Positions 1 to 7,535 of a stretch of DNA of 64,000 nucleotides are shown piece by piece. The translations under genes and the position numbers were made by a program. The stretch is from Actinomadura sp. J1-007. GTDB lineage: Bacteria; Actinomycetota; Actinomycetes; Streptosporangiales; Streptosporangiaceae. Location: contig NZ_WING01000001.1 of assembly GCF_009793335.1 (NCBI RefSeq), positions 558,001-622,000 on the forward strand. The letters run 5' to 3'. The notes below the pieces were generated by a model. It ran no database searches, was not told the DNA's origin, and was given only the letters and a program-made list of their open reading frames with translations. Positions within the stretch are counted from its first letter, which is position 1, and every line of letters starts with the position of its first letter.

Positions 1-128
1 ACGGTGCACGAGAGTCCGCGCCTACAACACCTTCCTTCGATGACGTCGCAGTCACGCAATGAAAGCCCTGGAGGAGGTAGCGTGCGAAGCATGCCGGGGC
101 CACGGGAGCCAGCTTCCAAACGACACAC

Positions 129-743
129 CTACCAGTAGAACTTGCAGAAGAGAGATAGGATCGCTAGCGACAAGAAGGAGAGAAGGGAGAAGCGGAAGAA
201 GTTAATTCCTCTACGGAGGAGTCGATGTTTCGTTGAATGCTGGTAGATCGCCCCCCAGAGCTCAGCTGATGCAGCTCGTAGAATCTCTTCTTGGGAGGAC
301 GAGCGTAGCGACGAGAAGAATTCTGGGAAGTTATGGTTCTCTTTTAAAGTGTCGCCCCAGTTGAATATAGACCTCGATGGCAACTCTTCACGAAACAGGT
401 GACGACTGGTTTTGCGTCGTTTGTATGCAGAGACGGCGCCCACGCAGTGCCATATCGACGCCGATATGGAGGCGACCGCTGTCACTGCAAGTACAACAAA
501 AAGCGATGTGGCTGCGTGTGCCTGCCATCCTTTATTGTCGATTTTGTAGGCATTTAAAAGGAAGGTGGTCCCGGCCAACAGCAATGCATTTGCACTGACG
601 AGAAGTGATGCTCTCGACGCCGTAGAGGTCCGAATTTGATCGTACCTCAAAATATTCCACTTGATAAGATCGAGTAATTCTTTTTCTCGTTCGAGGCGAG
701 ATGGATGTTCAGAGTCTCTGTTGGATCGTCGGGGAGCGAACAT
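129..743 (-). CDS. Three-segment membrane protein, divergent to TIR gene
   Basis: About 204 residues from the ATG at 743. A further ATG at 785 is open but would overlap the divergent TIR gene, and GGGAA sits just upstream of 743. A charged N-terminus and a helical stretch (motif RYDQIRTSTASRASLL) lead into hydrophobic segments at roughly residues 45-63 and 73-97. A soluble middle follows, then a third hydrophobic segment at the extreme C-terminus. The layout recalls membrane effectors of nucleotide-signalling defence systems (PycTM/SLATT-like), but that is inference from architecture only. The gene is far richer in A and T than the genes right of 3200, which suggests transfer. Confidence 0.7.
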   Translation of the reverse strand: MFAPRRSNRDSEHPSRLEREKELLDLIKWNILRYDQIRTSTASRASLLVSANALLLAGTTFLLNAYKIDNKGWQAHAATSLFVVLAVTAVASISASIWHCVGAVSAYKRRKTSRHLFREELPSRSIFNWGDTLKENHNFPEFFSSLRSSSQEEILRAASAELWGAIYQHSTKHRLLRRGINFFRFSLLSFLSLAILSLFCKFYW

Positions 744-775
744 CAATTTCCCGATCGGAAGGGAGTGCCCACCTG

Positions 776-1327
776 ATGGAGTCAATATTTATAAGCTACA
801 GAAGCGCCGATGACGCCTATGCGGCAGCCCTGTTGGACGAGATGCTATCCCAGAGATTCGGGCACAACAACGTCTTTCGTGCCAGTAGGTCCATCGCCCC
901 AGGTAGTGACTATCAAACTGCGCTGCTCGCGGCCGTCGGATCCACCAAGGTCATGCTCGTGATTGTGGGGCGGAGCTGGGCGGCGGAAACGGCCCCTGCG
1001 GCCCGGCATGCATTCAGTCCCGACGACTGGGTTCGCAAGGAAGTTGCCAAAGCCATTGAGCTAGGAATCGTGGTTATTCCAATTCTACTTTCCGGGGCCC
1101 CTCGACTGGCAGACCTGAAATTTCCTCCCGATATGCAAAAATTCACCTCCTTTCAGTACATGAGATTTGACTACAAGAACATTGACAATGATTTTCGTAG
1201 GGTAGAGCAAGAGGTTTCTCGTTATATCCCTAGAGCGGCCGAGCTGTCTAAAGATGCCATTGCTAGTACGCTCCGTAATCTAGCTTCCAGGGTCGAGGTG
1301 ATGCGGGAACGGGATGAAAATAAATAG
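776..1327 (+). CDS. TIR-domain protein
   Basis: A 183-residue protein that is almost entirely one TIR domain. It opens with IFISYRSADD (strand A and box 1). It carries an SRSIAPGSDY stretch in the loop region, a hydrophobic core strand (VMLVIVGRSW), and WVRKEV, whose Glu89 sits where TIR NADases keep the catalytic glutamate. The ATG at 776 is chosen because GGAAGGGAG lies 10 bases upstream and the TIR fold starts at once; the frame is also open from 701. There is no fused sensor domain, so the neighbour at 129-743 (divergent, about 30 bases away) is the likely partner. NAD+ cleavage in anti-phage defence is inferred from the family, not shown. Confidence 0.85.
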   Translation: MESIFISYRSADDAYAAALLDEMLSQRFGHNNVFRASRSIAPGSDYQTALLAAVGSTKVMLVIVGRSWAAETAPAARHAFSPDDWVRKEVAKAIELGIVVIPILLSGAPRLADLKFPPDMQKFTSFQYMRFDYKNIDNDFRRVEQEVSRYIPRAAELSKDAIASTLRNLASRVEVMRERDENK

Positions 1328-1345
1328 ACGGCCTGTTGCAGACAA

Positions 1346-1373
1346 AGGCCCCAGTCTTCAGTGACTGGGGCCT
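1346..1373 (+). terminator. Hairpin after TIR gene
   Basis: A perfect 11-bp inverted repeat (AGGCCCCAGTC / GACTGGGGCCT) with a 6-base loop lies 18 bases after the TIR stop codon. No T-run follows, as is common in actinomycetes. Its right arm touches the stop codon of the opposing decarboxylase remnant, so it could end transcription from both sides. Confidence 0.65.
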
Positions 1374-1690
1374 CATGTGATGTGATGCGCTGCTAGTTGT
1401 CCAAGTAGTTTCGGGTGCATGAGAAGGTCGTGATGGGAGATGTTCCAGGCGTAGGCGCCGGCCATGTAGAAGGTGACCAGGTCGCCGACTGCGATGCGGT
1501 CCGTGGAGACGGCGCGGGCGAAGACGTCCTTTGGTGTGCAGAGCTGGCCGACGAGCGTGACGGGCTCGTCGGCAACCGCAGGGCCGTCGTCGTCGCCGGT
1601 GAGGATGTCGAACGGCTGGTTGTGCTGCTTGGTGACTGGGCCGGCGCGCCGGGTTGAGCCCGTGATGACCGCCCGTCGTTCTCAACCGCT
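1373..1690 (-). pseudogene. C-terminal remnant of type III PLP-dependent decarboxylase
   Basis: Reading the minus strand in the frame that ends with TGA at 1375-1373 gives an uninterrupted tail containing PFDILTGDDD, LVGQLCTPKDVFAR and MAGAYAWNISHHDLLMHP. These are the conserved C-terminal strands of fold-III PLP decarboxylases (the ornithine/diaminopimelate decarboxylase and siderophore-type family). The tail has no start codon. An upstream piece (TTGGHHGLNPARR) is in another frame, so there is at least one frameshift and the PLP-binding barrel is gone. It is a dead fragment brought or cut by rearrangement. The original substrate cannot be told. Confidence 0.7.
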
Positions 1691-1768
1691 CGCCCTCGGC
1701 GCACAAGCCACCAAGCACGTCGCCGAGGGCCGCGCGTCCCGACCGATCACCGACCCCACGAGGTGGCC

Positions 1769-2094
1769 ATGTCCCGCCCCTGACCCCGTTCGTCGCGCTG
1801 GCCGGTGTGGACCTGCGCGGCGAGCCGATCACCGGTGCTCAGTGCCGGTTCGACCCCGGGTTGCACACCGGCCGGACGCCGAGGAGACGTCCGAGGAGCG
1901 CGCGTCCCGCGAGTTGGTCGCCGAGCAGGTGTGCGAGTCCTGCCCGCTGCGCGGCGCGTGCCTGGACCTGGCGATGCGGATCCACCGAACACGGGGTGTG
2001 GGCCAGCTTCACCGCCGCCGGACTCGCCACCCTCGCCGACCTCGCCGCTCCTGACTCCGACCCGTCCGTCCTGGACCTGAACGAGGTGGCATGA
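1769..2094 (+). pseudogene. WhiB-family regulator, frameshifted
   Basis: Joined across three small frame changes (near 1779, 1871 and 1983) the sequence reads as a short WhiB-like protein. A first Cys (AQCRFDP) is followed by VCESCPLRGACLDLA, giving the C...CxxCx5C set that binds the 4Fe-4S cluster, then EHGVWASF at the place of the usual GVWGG turn. The stop overlaps the next gene's ATG (ATGA), so the two were once translationally coupled. WhiB proteins are iron-sulphur transcription partners of the primary sigma factor. As written, no single frame encodes it. Single-base sequence errors are an alternative to decay. Confidence 0.65.
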
Positions 2095-2788
2095 CCATGA
2101 CGACCCGAACCCTTTCCGCGTTCTGTCCCGTCCCGGTGGTGCTGTCGGTGGACCTGCCCGCCGGCGACATCGAGGTCATCACGACCTGGTCCCGCACGGT
2201 GGCCGAGGTCACCGTGACCGGCGTCCAGGACAGCGGCGACGGTCTGGACAACCTCGGCGAACGCGTGGGGGTCGACGGGGTGGAGGTCACCGGCGCCACG
2301 GTGGCCGGTGGCCGGATCACGGTCACCGCGCACGTTCCGGAGGGTTCGTCGGTGGCGGCGCTGACCCGGTCGGCGCCGTTAAGCGCGGCTGGGGTGTTCG
2401 CCGAGGTCGATTTCACCTCGGTCTCGGGTGATGTGACCGTGCCGGTACCGGGGGCCTGCGCGCCGAGACCACCTCGGGTGATGTGTGCGTCGGCGCGGTG
2501 GACGGCCCGGCGGTGATCCGGTCGGTGTCCGGGGACGTCTACCTGGGCAGCGCGGACGACGTGCGCGCCGAGGTCACCTCGGGCGATGTGACGGTGAGCG
2601 ACTTGGCCGGCCGCGCCGAGATCTGCACAGTGTCGCGTGACATCCGGGGCCGCGCCACCGCCGCCGGCAGCGTGTGCGCCCGGTCGGTGTCCGGCAACGT
2701 CATCGTCCCCGCGTCCCCGACCGCGCGGGCCGAGGGACTGACCGTCAACGCCACCTCCCGTATCGGACGCGTCACCGTTCCGCCGTGA
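2091..2788 (+). pseudogene. DUF4097-like beta-repeat protein, one frameshift
   Basis: The N-terminal part (MTMTTRTLSAFCPVPVVLSV) and the C-terminal part lie in different frames, separated by one missing base in the GGGG run near 2450. Joined, it is about 232 residues of short beta-strand repeats with recurring T/SVSGDV and TSGDV turns, which is the signature of DUF4097/DUF4098 right-handed beta-helix proteins. No signal peptide or membrane segment is seen. The family's function is unknown. It is coupled to the WhiB-like remnant by an ATGA overlap, so the pair was probably an operon. Confidence 0.65.
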
Positions 2789-3014
2789 GGTCATCGCGCC
2801 AACTGGTCTGGACCCGGATTACTGGACGCCGCGGGAGCTTCGGCACAGCTTCGTGTCGCTGCTGTCGGACAACGGGATGCCGCTGGACAAGATCGCGCTG
2901 TTGGTCGGGCACAGCGGAACGCAGGTCACGGAAAAGGTGTACCGGCAGCAGATCAGGCCCGTGATCCAGGACGGCGCACAGGCCATGGACCTGATCTTCC
3001 CGAACCACAACTAG
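2778..3014 (+). pseudogene. Tyrosine integrase, C-terminal remnant
   Basis: The frame ending at the TAG of 3012-3014 carries TPRELRHSF (Arg and His of box II), LVGHSG (second His) and EKVYRQQ (the tyrosine nucleophile), followed by a tail typical of actinobacterial phage and AICE integrases. The N-terminal and core-binding domains and the first catalytic Arg are missing. The upstream DNA is instead the end of the DUF4097-like gene. The gene points at the tRNA-Asn about 100 bases away, the normal position of an integrase next to its attachment site. It cannot be active on its own. Confidence 0.75.
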
Positions 3015-3022
3015 GGCCGCTT

Positions 3023-3042
3023 GGTACTCAGTTAGGTACTCA
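3023..3042. repeat. Tandem GGTACTCA direct repeats
   Basis: GGTACTCA occurs twice, at 3023-3030 and 3035-3042, in the short gap between the integrase stop and the tRNA. Paired short direct repeats here are the usual form of integrase arm-type binding sites. That role is inferred. Confidence 0.55.
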
Positions 3043-3053
3043 TTACAGCAGTC

Positions 3054-3083
3054 AGGCCCGTTTTCAGTGTGGAGAACGGGCCT
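3054..3083 (+). terminator. Hairpin after integrase remnant
   Basis: A 9-bp perfect inverted repeat (AGGCCCGTT / AACGGGCCT) with a 12-base loop lies 40 bases past the integrase stop and 29 bases before the tRNA 3' end. It probably separates element transcription from the tRNA gene. Confidence 0.6.
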
Positions 3084-3111
3084 AACCTGCGGCTTTAGGG
3101 ATGTCGATCGG

Positions 3112-3184
3112 CTCCCGCGATTGGACTCGAACCAATAACCTGCCGGTTAACAGCCGGCTGCTCTGCCGATTGAGCTACGCGGGA
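3112..3184 (-). tRNA. tRNA-Asn (GTT)
   Basis: The minus strand folds as a 73-base cloverleaf. The acceptor stem is TCCCGCG with CGCGGGA plus discriminator G; the D-arm is GCTC/GAGC. The anticodon stem is GCCGG/CCGGC around CTGTTAA (anticodon GTT), with a 5-base variable loop, and the T-arm is ATTGG-TTCGAGT-CCAAT. CCA is not encoded. The 3' end faces the integrase remnant, making this gene the likely attachment site for the element to the left. The duplicated att core is not visible inside the window. Confidence 0.95.
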
Positions 3185-3322
3185 TCGTGCGTCTGGCGGG
3201 TGGGTGCCCCTGCCAGCGCGTCTAGATTAGCGCATGTGGAGGGCTGCTCGCGCACGGGTGAGGGATGGGCCGCATCGTCGTGGGTATGGGGGCTGGACGA
3301 TTCCGCTGCACCGGGGGTGGAG

Positions 3323-3610
3323 ATGAAGTACCGCGTGCCGTTCATCGCGGGTGCCGCGGTCGGCTACGTCCTGGGGACGAAGGCCGGGCGCGAGCGTTAC
3401 GAGCAGATCAGGCGCACTTCGAGGCGGGTCGCCGAGAACCCCGCCGTGCAGGAGGCCGCCGGTGTGATCCGCGCCAAGGGCGGGGAGCTGGCCGGGGCCG
3501 CGAAGGGCAAGGCCGGCGACCTCGTGGACAAGGCGCCGGACATGGTGAAGGAGCGGATTCCCGGGCGGACGCCCCAGGAGTACCGGGATCCGCGGCGCGA
3601 GAGCGTCTAG
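3323..3610 (+). CDS. YtxH-like small membrane-anchored protein
   Basis: A 95-residue protein. An N-terminal hydrophobic helix with the VGYVLGTKAGRERYEQI motif is typical of YtxH-type actinobacterial proteins. A long charged amphipathic region rich in Ala, Lys and Glu follows and is probably coiled coil. The ATG at 3323 is preferred (GGTGGAG just upstream); a longer frame from 3101 runs through the tRNA and is rejected. Its stop codon TAG overlaps the stop of the convergent gene at 3607 (CTAG). Family function is unknown; a stress or envelope role is only a guess. Confidence 0.8.
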   Translation: MKYRVPFIAGAAVGYVLGTKAGRERYEQIRRTSRRVAENPAVQEAAGVIRAKGGELAGAAKGKAGDLVDKAPDMVKERIPGRTPQEYRDPRRESV

Positions 3611-4098
3611 AGGCCCGTCTGGCGGCGGAGGGATTCGAGGATCTGCTCCGCCTGGGCCCTGAGCCCCGGGTCGTCGGGGTCCAGGCCCGCCTCGAAGACG
3701 AAGGTCCAGCGGACGTCGCCCCCTGTCGTGGGGCGGCGTCCCGCTATGCGGACGGTGCCGCCGCCGGGGAGCGTCGCGCTGTGGGTGACGGCGACCGTGG
3801 CGGTGACGCGTTCGCGGACGGTCTCGGGCACCGAGCCCGGTTCGGTGAGGCGGACGTGGTGGGCGGCGCCGGAGGACGTCTCCTGGACGTGGAGCCAGCC
3901 GTCCTTCCAGGTGGCCTGGTCGACGCGTTCGTAGGGGACGCGGGTGAAGCCGTCGGGCGGGGCCGGGATGTGGAGGGCTGAAGTGGTGGCCACGACGTGC
4001 GAGCCGCCGCGGGTGGGGGCGGAGGCCAGGATCCGTTCGCCGCGGGTGAGGGACAGGGCGGAGCGGACGTCGGCGGAGAGGCCCCGGAGTAGGCGCAT
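3607..4098 (-). CDS. Conserved hypothetical protein
   Basis: A 163-residue soluble protein without signal peptide or membrane helix. It begins MRLLRGLSADVRSAL and continues as a mixed beta-rich fold (SALHIPAPPDGFTRVPYERV, WKDGWLHVQ, VRWTFVFEAGLD) ending in an amphipathic helix. The repeated beta-hairpin plus Trp-rich turns suggest a PH-like or lipocalin-like barrel, but I do not recognise the family. It is encoded 17 bases downstream of the GH63-like gene on the same strand, so it may be co-transcribed with it. Confidence 0.7.
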   Translation of the reverse strand: MRLLRGLSADVRSALSLTRGERILASAPTRGGSHVVATTSALHIPAPPDGFTRVPYERVDQATWKDGWLHVQETSSGAAHHVRLTEPGSVPETVRERVTATVAVTHSATLPGGGTVRIAGRRPTTGGDVRWTFVFEAGLDPDDPGLRAQAEQILESLRRQTGL

Positions 4099-4115
4099 GG
4101 TCCAACGGTAGGCGA

Positions 4116-5434
4116 TCAGGCGGCCTGGGGGGCGCGGCGGGCCGCCAGGAGGTCCAGGACGAGGGCGGCCGACCAGGAGTAGTCGTGGCTGCCGCGGCCC
4201 GTCCCGTCGAACGGGTCGAAGTACTCGCGGAACCCCGACTGGCGGACGAGGCGCAGGGTGGAGCCGTAGAGGAGGTCGGCGACGACGGGGAGGCCGTGGG
4301 CGAGGGCGCCGTACCAGAGGATCCAGTTGGTGTTGATCCAGGTGGGGCCGCGCCAGTAGCCGCCGCGGTCGAACGCGGGGCCTGGATGTCGCAGGTCGGG
4401 ACGGGGTATCCGGCGGCTCCCGCGAAGCGGGCCGACAGGAGCAGGTCGGTGAGGTCGCGGACGACCGGGGCGGGCAGTTCGGGGTCCAGGAGGGGGCCGA
4501 ACGAGGCGACGGTGACGACGGGCAGGAGGCGGCCGTCGCGCAGGTCGCGGGCGCGGAAGCAGCCGGTGTCGCGGTCCCAGAGCCGGTCGAGGAGGGCGCG
4601 GTGGACGCGGTCGGCGTGCTCGCGGTGCGGGACGGGGTCGCCGCCGACGATCCGCGCGATCTCGGCGAGGGCGTGGGTCGAGGCGAGGTAGGTGGCGTTG
4701 ACGAGGGGGTCCTCGACGGCGAACGGGTGGGTCTCGCGGAGGTGGCCGGGGTGGTACCCGGACTCGCGGAGCAGGGTCACGAGCCGGACGTAGCGGTCGT
4801 AGTCCTCGCCGGTCGGCAGGGTGTGGGGCGTACGGCGCGGGGCGTAGCCGGTGGGCGGGAGCTGGAGGGCGCCGAGCGGGCGGTCCCAGGCGGGGCTGTT
4901 GTCGAGGCCCGACTCCCACGGGTGGCAGATGGCGACCAGGCCCGTCGACTCCAGGTCGCGGACGCGGGCGAGGTAGCGGTGCTGCGCGACGAGCATCGGG
5001 TAGAGGCGGGCGAGGAACGCGCGGCTGCGTTCGAGGTCGGCGGCGCACGCGTGCAGGCGGAGGGCGGCGAGGGCGTGCAGGGGCGGCTGGGTCAGGCCGG
5101 ACGTGCGGACGTCGCGGGGCGCGCCGGGCTGGCGGTCGCTGTCCCACAGCTCGGGGCCGGGGAAGTAGGCGTGCCGGGCGACGCGGGAGTTGAACACGAT
5201 GTGCGGGAGCAGGCCGTCGGCCCACTGGCCGCGGAACAGGGAGAGCAGCTCGTCCTCGGCGCGGTCGTGGCGGTGGCGGGCGAGGCCCATGCTGACGAAC
5301 GCCGAGTCCCAGCTCCACTGGTGCGGGTACAGGCCGGGCGAGGGGACGGTGGCGCCGCCGGTCCAGTTGGCGTCCAGGACCCGCGCCGCGGCCTGCCAGA
5401 GAACGGTCTCGTCGCCGGTCAGACGGGAGTTCAT
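4116..5434 (-). CDS. GH63-like glycosidase (glucosyl/mannosylglycerate hydrolase type), frameshifted
   Basis: Two overlapping frames join into one enzyme of about 440 residues. The N-terminal frame has PGLYPHQWSWDSAF and WESGLDNSPAWD. The C-terminal frame has GGYWRGPTWINTNWILWYG and ends LVLDLLAARRAPQAA. These are hallmarks of the (alpha/alpha)6-barrel GH63 mannosylglycerate/glucosylglycerate hydrolase group, where Asp and Glu residues in such segments act as acid and base. The break is one missing base in the CCCC/GGGG run near 4377-4380, so it is more likely a sequence error than a dead gene. Start ATG 5434. It lies 132 bases downstream of the Ter HAD gene. Substrate is inferred. Confidence 0.75.
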
Positions 5435-5566
5435 GCGCGCCCTCCCGATCGCGTTGCGGCCGGCCCGAGGCGCCGGGGCGCGGCACCAAGGGTCACCGCG
5501 ATTGTGACCTCTGAATCGGTCCGCGACGACCCCCGCGCCGCCGTCTTTTTGGAAAGGGCGTGTGGA

Positions 5567-6397
5567 TCACCGCTGGGCGGGCGCGACGGCGCGGCGCAGC
5601 AGCCAGGCGGCGATCTCCTCCCCTGCGGCGATGCCGCGGCGTGCGGTGACGGCGGTGGTGGGAGAGGTCCAGGCGGTGTCGTGGAGTTCGCCGTGGGCGG
5701 GACGGATCGCGGCGTCGGCGGCTTCGAGGAGTTCGGTGTCGAGGAGGGAGTCCCCGGCGGCGAGGACCGTCCCGGCGCCCGTACGGCGCGCGACCTCGGC
5801 GGCGGCGGCCGACTTGGTCAGTGACGCGGGCAGGCAGTACGCCTTGCGGCCCTGGAGGGACGTGCGCCAGCCGCGTTCGGCGCACCAGCCGGTCAGGTCG
5901 TCCACCCAGCCGGGCGGGAGCGCGGAGCGGTCGACGACCGCGTAGGCGAACAGGTCCGACGCGGTGCGGAGCTTCAGGACGAAGTCGCCCGAGACGGCGG
6001 CGAGGTGGTCCTGGACCTCGCGGAGCGGGGCGGCGGTCTCGGCGGTACGGGCCCGGACGGCGGACGACCAGTCGCGGTCGTCGGCGCCGTCCACGAGGAG
6101 GTGGCCGCCGTTGGCGCAGATCGCGTAGGCGGGGGGCTTGTCGAGCAGGTGGACGCGGGCGTACTGCTCGGGCGTACGCGTGGTGGTCGGCACCAGCGTG
6201 GCGGCCTGCGCGAGGGTCTCCAGCGTGCGGGCGGCGGCCTCCGTCACGTACGACAGCGGGGCGCCCTGGTAGAACTCCACGCACAGCACGCGCGGCATCG
6301 CCTCGTCCGGGCCGGTCAGCGCCATCGCGGCGGTGGAGTAGATGAGCGTGCGGTCGAGGTCGGAGCAGACGAGCACACCGCCCGGCGCGGGGGTCAC
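5567..6397 (-). CDS. HAD-family phosphatase of the Ter biosynthetic module
   Basis: A 276-residue cytoplasmic HAD hydrolase. Motif I is VCSDLDRTLIY (two Asp, nucleophile and acid) and motif IV is VLAAGDSLLDTELL near the C-terminus, with a Lys in SLTKSAAAAEVA as motif III. The start is the GTG at 6397, which overlaps the previous gene's TGA (GTGA) and puts motif I 11 residues in; a longer upstream frame is a shadow. It is the last gene of a four-gene overlapping operon with StiP, PRTase and HpcH-like genes. That set is predicted in the literature on Ter systems to make a nucleoside-like metabolite; this enzyme would remove a phosphate. Confidence 0.85.
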   Translation of the reverse strand: MTPAPGGVLVCSDLDRTLIYSTAAMALTGPDEAMPRVLCVEFYQGAPLSYVTEAAARTLETLAQAATLVPTTTRTPEQYARVHLLDKPPAYAICANGGHLLVDGADDRDWSSAVRARTAETAAPLREVQDHLAAVSGDFVLKLRTASDLFAYAVVDRSALPPGWVDDLTGWCAERGWRTSLQGRKAYCLPASLTKSAAAAEVARRTGAGTVLAAGDSLLDTELLEAADAAIRPAHGELHDTAWTSPTTAVTARRGIAAGEEIAAWLLRRAVAPAQR

Positions 6398-7535
6398 TGC
6401 GCCGCCCCGCTGCCGAAGCGCGGATGGATGAGGCCCATGCAGGCGTACGGGAACGCGTCCGGCGGGACCTCCACGACGGGGACGCCGCGCTCGTCCGCGA
6501 GGAGCCGGATGTGCGCGAGGTCGGCCCCGGCGTCCGCGCGCGCGAGGACCTTCCACGGGACGCGGCGCAGCAGCACCCGCGTCGTCTCCCCACGCCCGGC
6601 TTGATCAGGTTGAGGTCGGGGACGCCGTGCTCCTCGCCGGCGCGCCGCACCGCGTCCCAGCCGGACCAGTCGGGGGCGCGGTGGGCGGCGCGGTGGCCGG
6701 GAAGGTCCGCGGCGACGCGGGCGGCGACGTCCGGGAAGCGGGCGCAGACGGTGTCGAGGAACGCCGCCGACACGTCGTCGGCGGCGAGCTCGGCGTAGAA
6801 CTTCGCGCCGTGGAAGTCGCCGGGGCCGATCAGCTCGTCGTTCAGGACCGTACGGCTGACCAGGCCGGACACGGTGGAGTTCAGGCAGGCGGACGGGATG
6901 AGGAAGTCGTCGCGGGTGCCGAACAGCGGCGTGCAGCGGCCCGGGTCGGCGAGCACCGCGAGGTCGGCGGGGAAGCGGGCACCGCCGGGCGCGGCGGCGT
7001 GCGCGTCGAGGGCGGCGGCCAGCTCCCGCGTGATCGCGCCCTTGCCCGTCCAGCCGTCCACGAACATGACGTGCGACGGGTCGTGGTGCGCGGCGAGGTG
7101 GCGCAGGGCCTGAGTGTCGATGCCGCGCCCGCGCACGATGCTGACGGCGTAGTGCGGCAGGTCGAGGCCGTGCGCGTACCGCGCCCAGCGGCGGGCGAGC
7201 ACGCCCACCGGCGTCCCGGCGCGCGCGAGCGAGACGAGGACGGCGCGCGGGCCGCGTTCGGCGATGATCATCTCGGTGACGAGCCCGACCGCGTACGCGA
7301 GGCGCTCCGCCGACGCCTCCAGGGCGTCGTGGTAGAGCTTGCGGTACGCGGGCCCCGGCTGGTACTCGACGGGCAGCGATTCGGCGTAGTGCGCGCGGCC
7401 CGCCTGGATCGCCGCCTCCCGCTCCTCGGTCGGCGCCTCCAGCCGTACGGACGACAGGTCCTTGAGCAGCCACGCGACGTCCTCCCGCGCGTAGCTGCCG
7501 AACTCGGGCCCGTACAAGGGGCTCGGCGGCGTCAT
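6394..7535 (-). CDS. StiP/PELOTA-domain protein of Ter module, frameshifted
   Basis: About 380 residues when joined. The N-terminal part (SYAREDVAWLLKDL, LPVEYQPGPAYRKLYHDAL, VSLARAGTPVGVLARRW, MFVDGWTGKGAITREL, ACLNSTVSGLVSRTVLN) matches the family annotated as cysteine protease StiP, also described as a PRTase-related fold. The C-terminal part (TRVLLRRVPWKVLARADAGA) is a PELOTA-type RNA-binding domain. The two are split by one missing base in the CCCC run at 6588-6591. The start ATG at 7535 overlaps the PRTase stop (ATGA). Catalytic role is unproven; StiP in bacteria is linked to stress and tellurite response loci. Confidence 0.8.

Noticed and set aside
1..138. Frame open from base 1 to TAG at 136-138, possible C-terminus of a truncated gene
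   Set aside because: Low-complexity residues, no recognised motif, and it overlaps the end of the membrane-protein gene; cannot be supported without sequence to the left.
1373..1690. Siderophore gene cluster suggested by the decarboxylase motif
   Set aside because: Only a C-terminal fragment with no NRPS, NIS synthetase or transport genes nearby.
3023..3042. CRISPR-like repeats
   Set aside because: Only two 8-base copies; no spacers of regular length and no cas genes.
3101..3322. Upstream extension of the YtxH-like gene to 3101
   Set aside because: It would read through the tRNA-Asn gene antisense; the ATG at 3323 fits the family.
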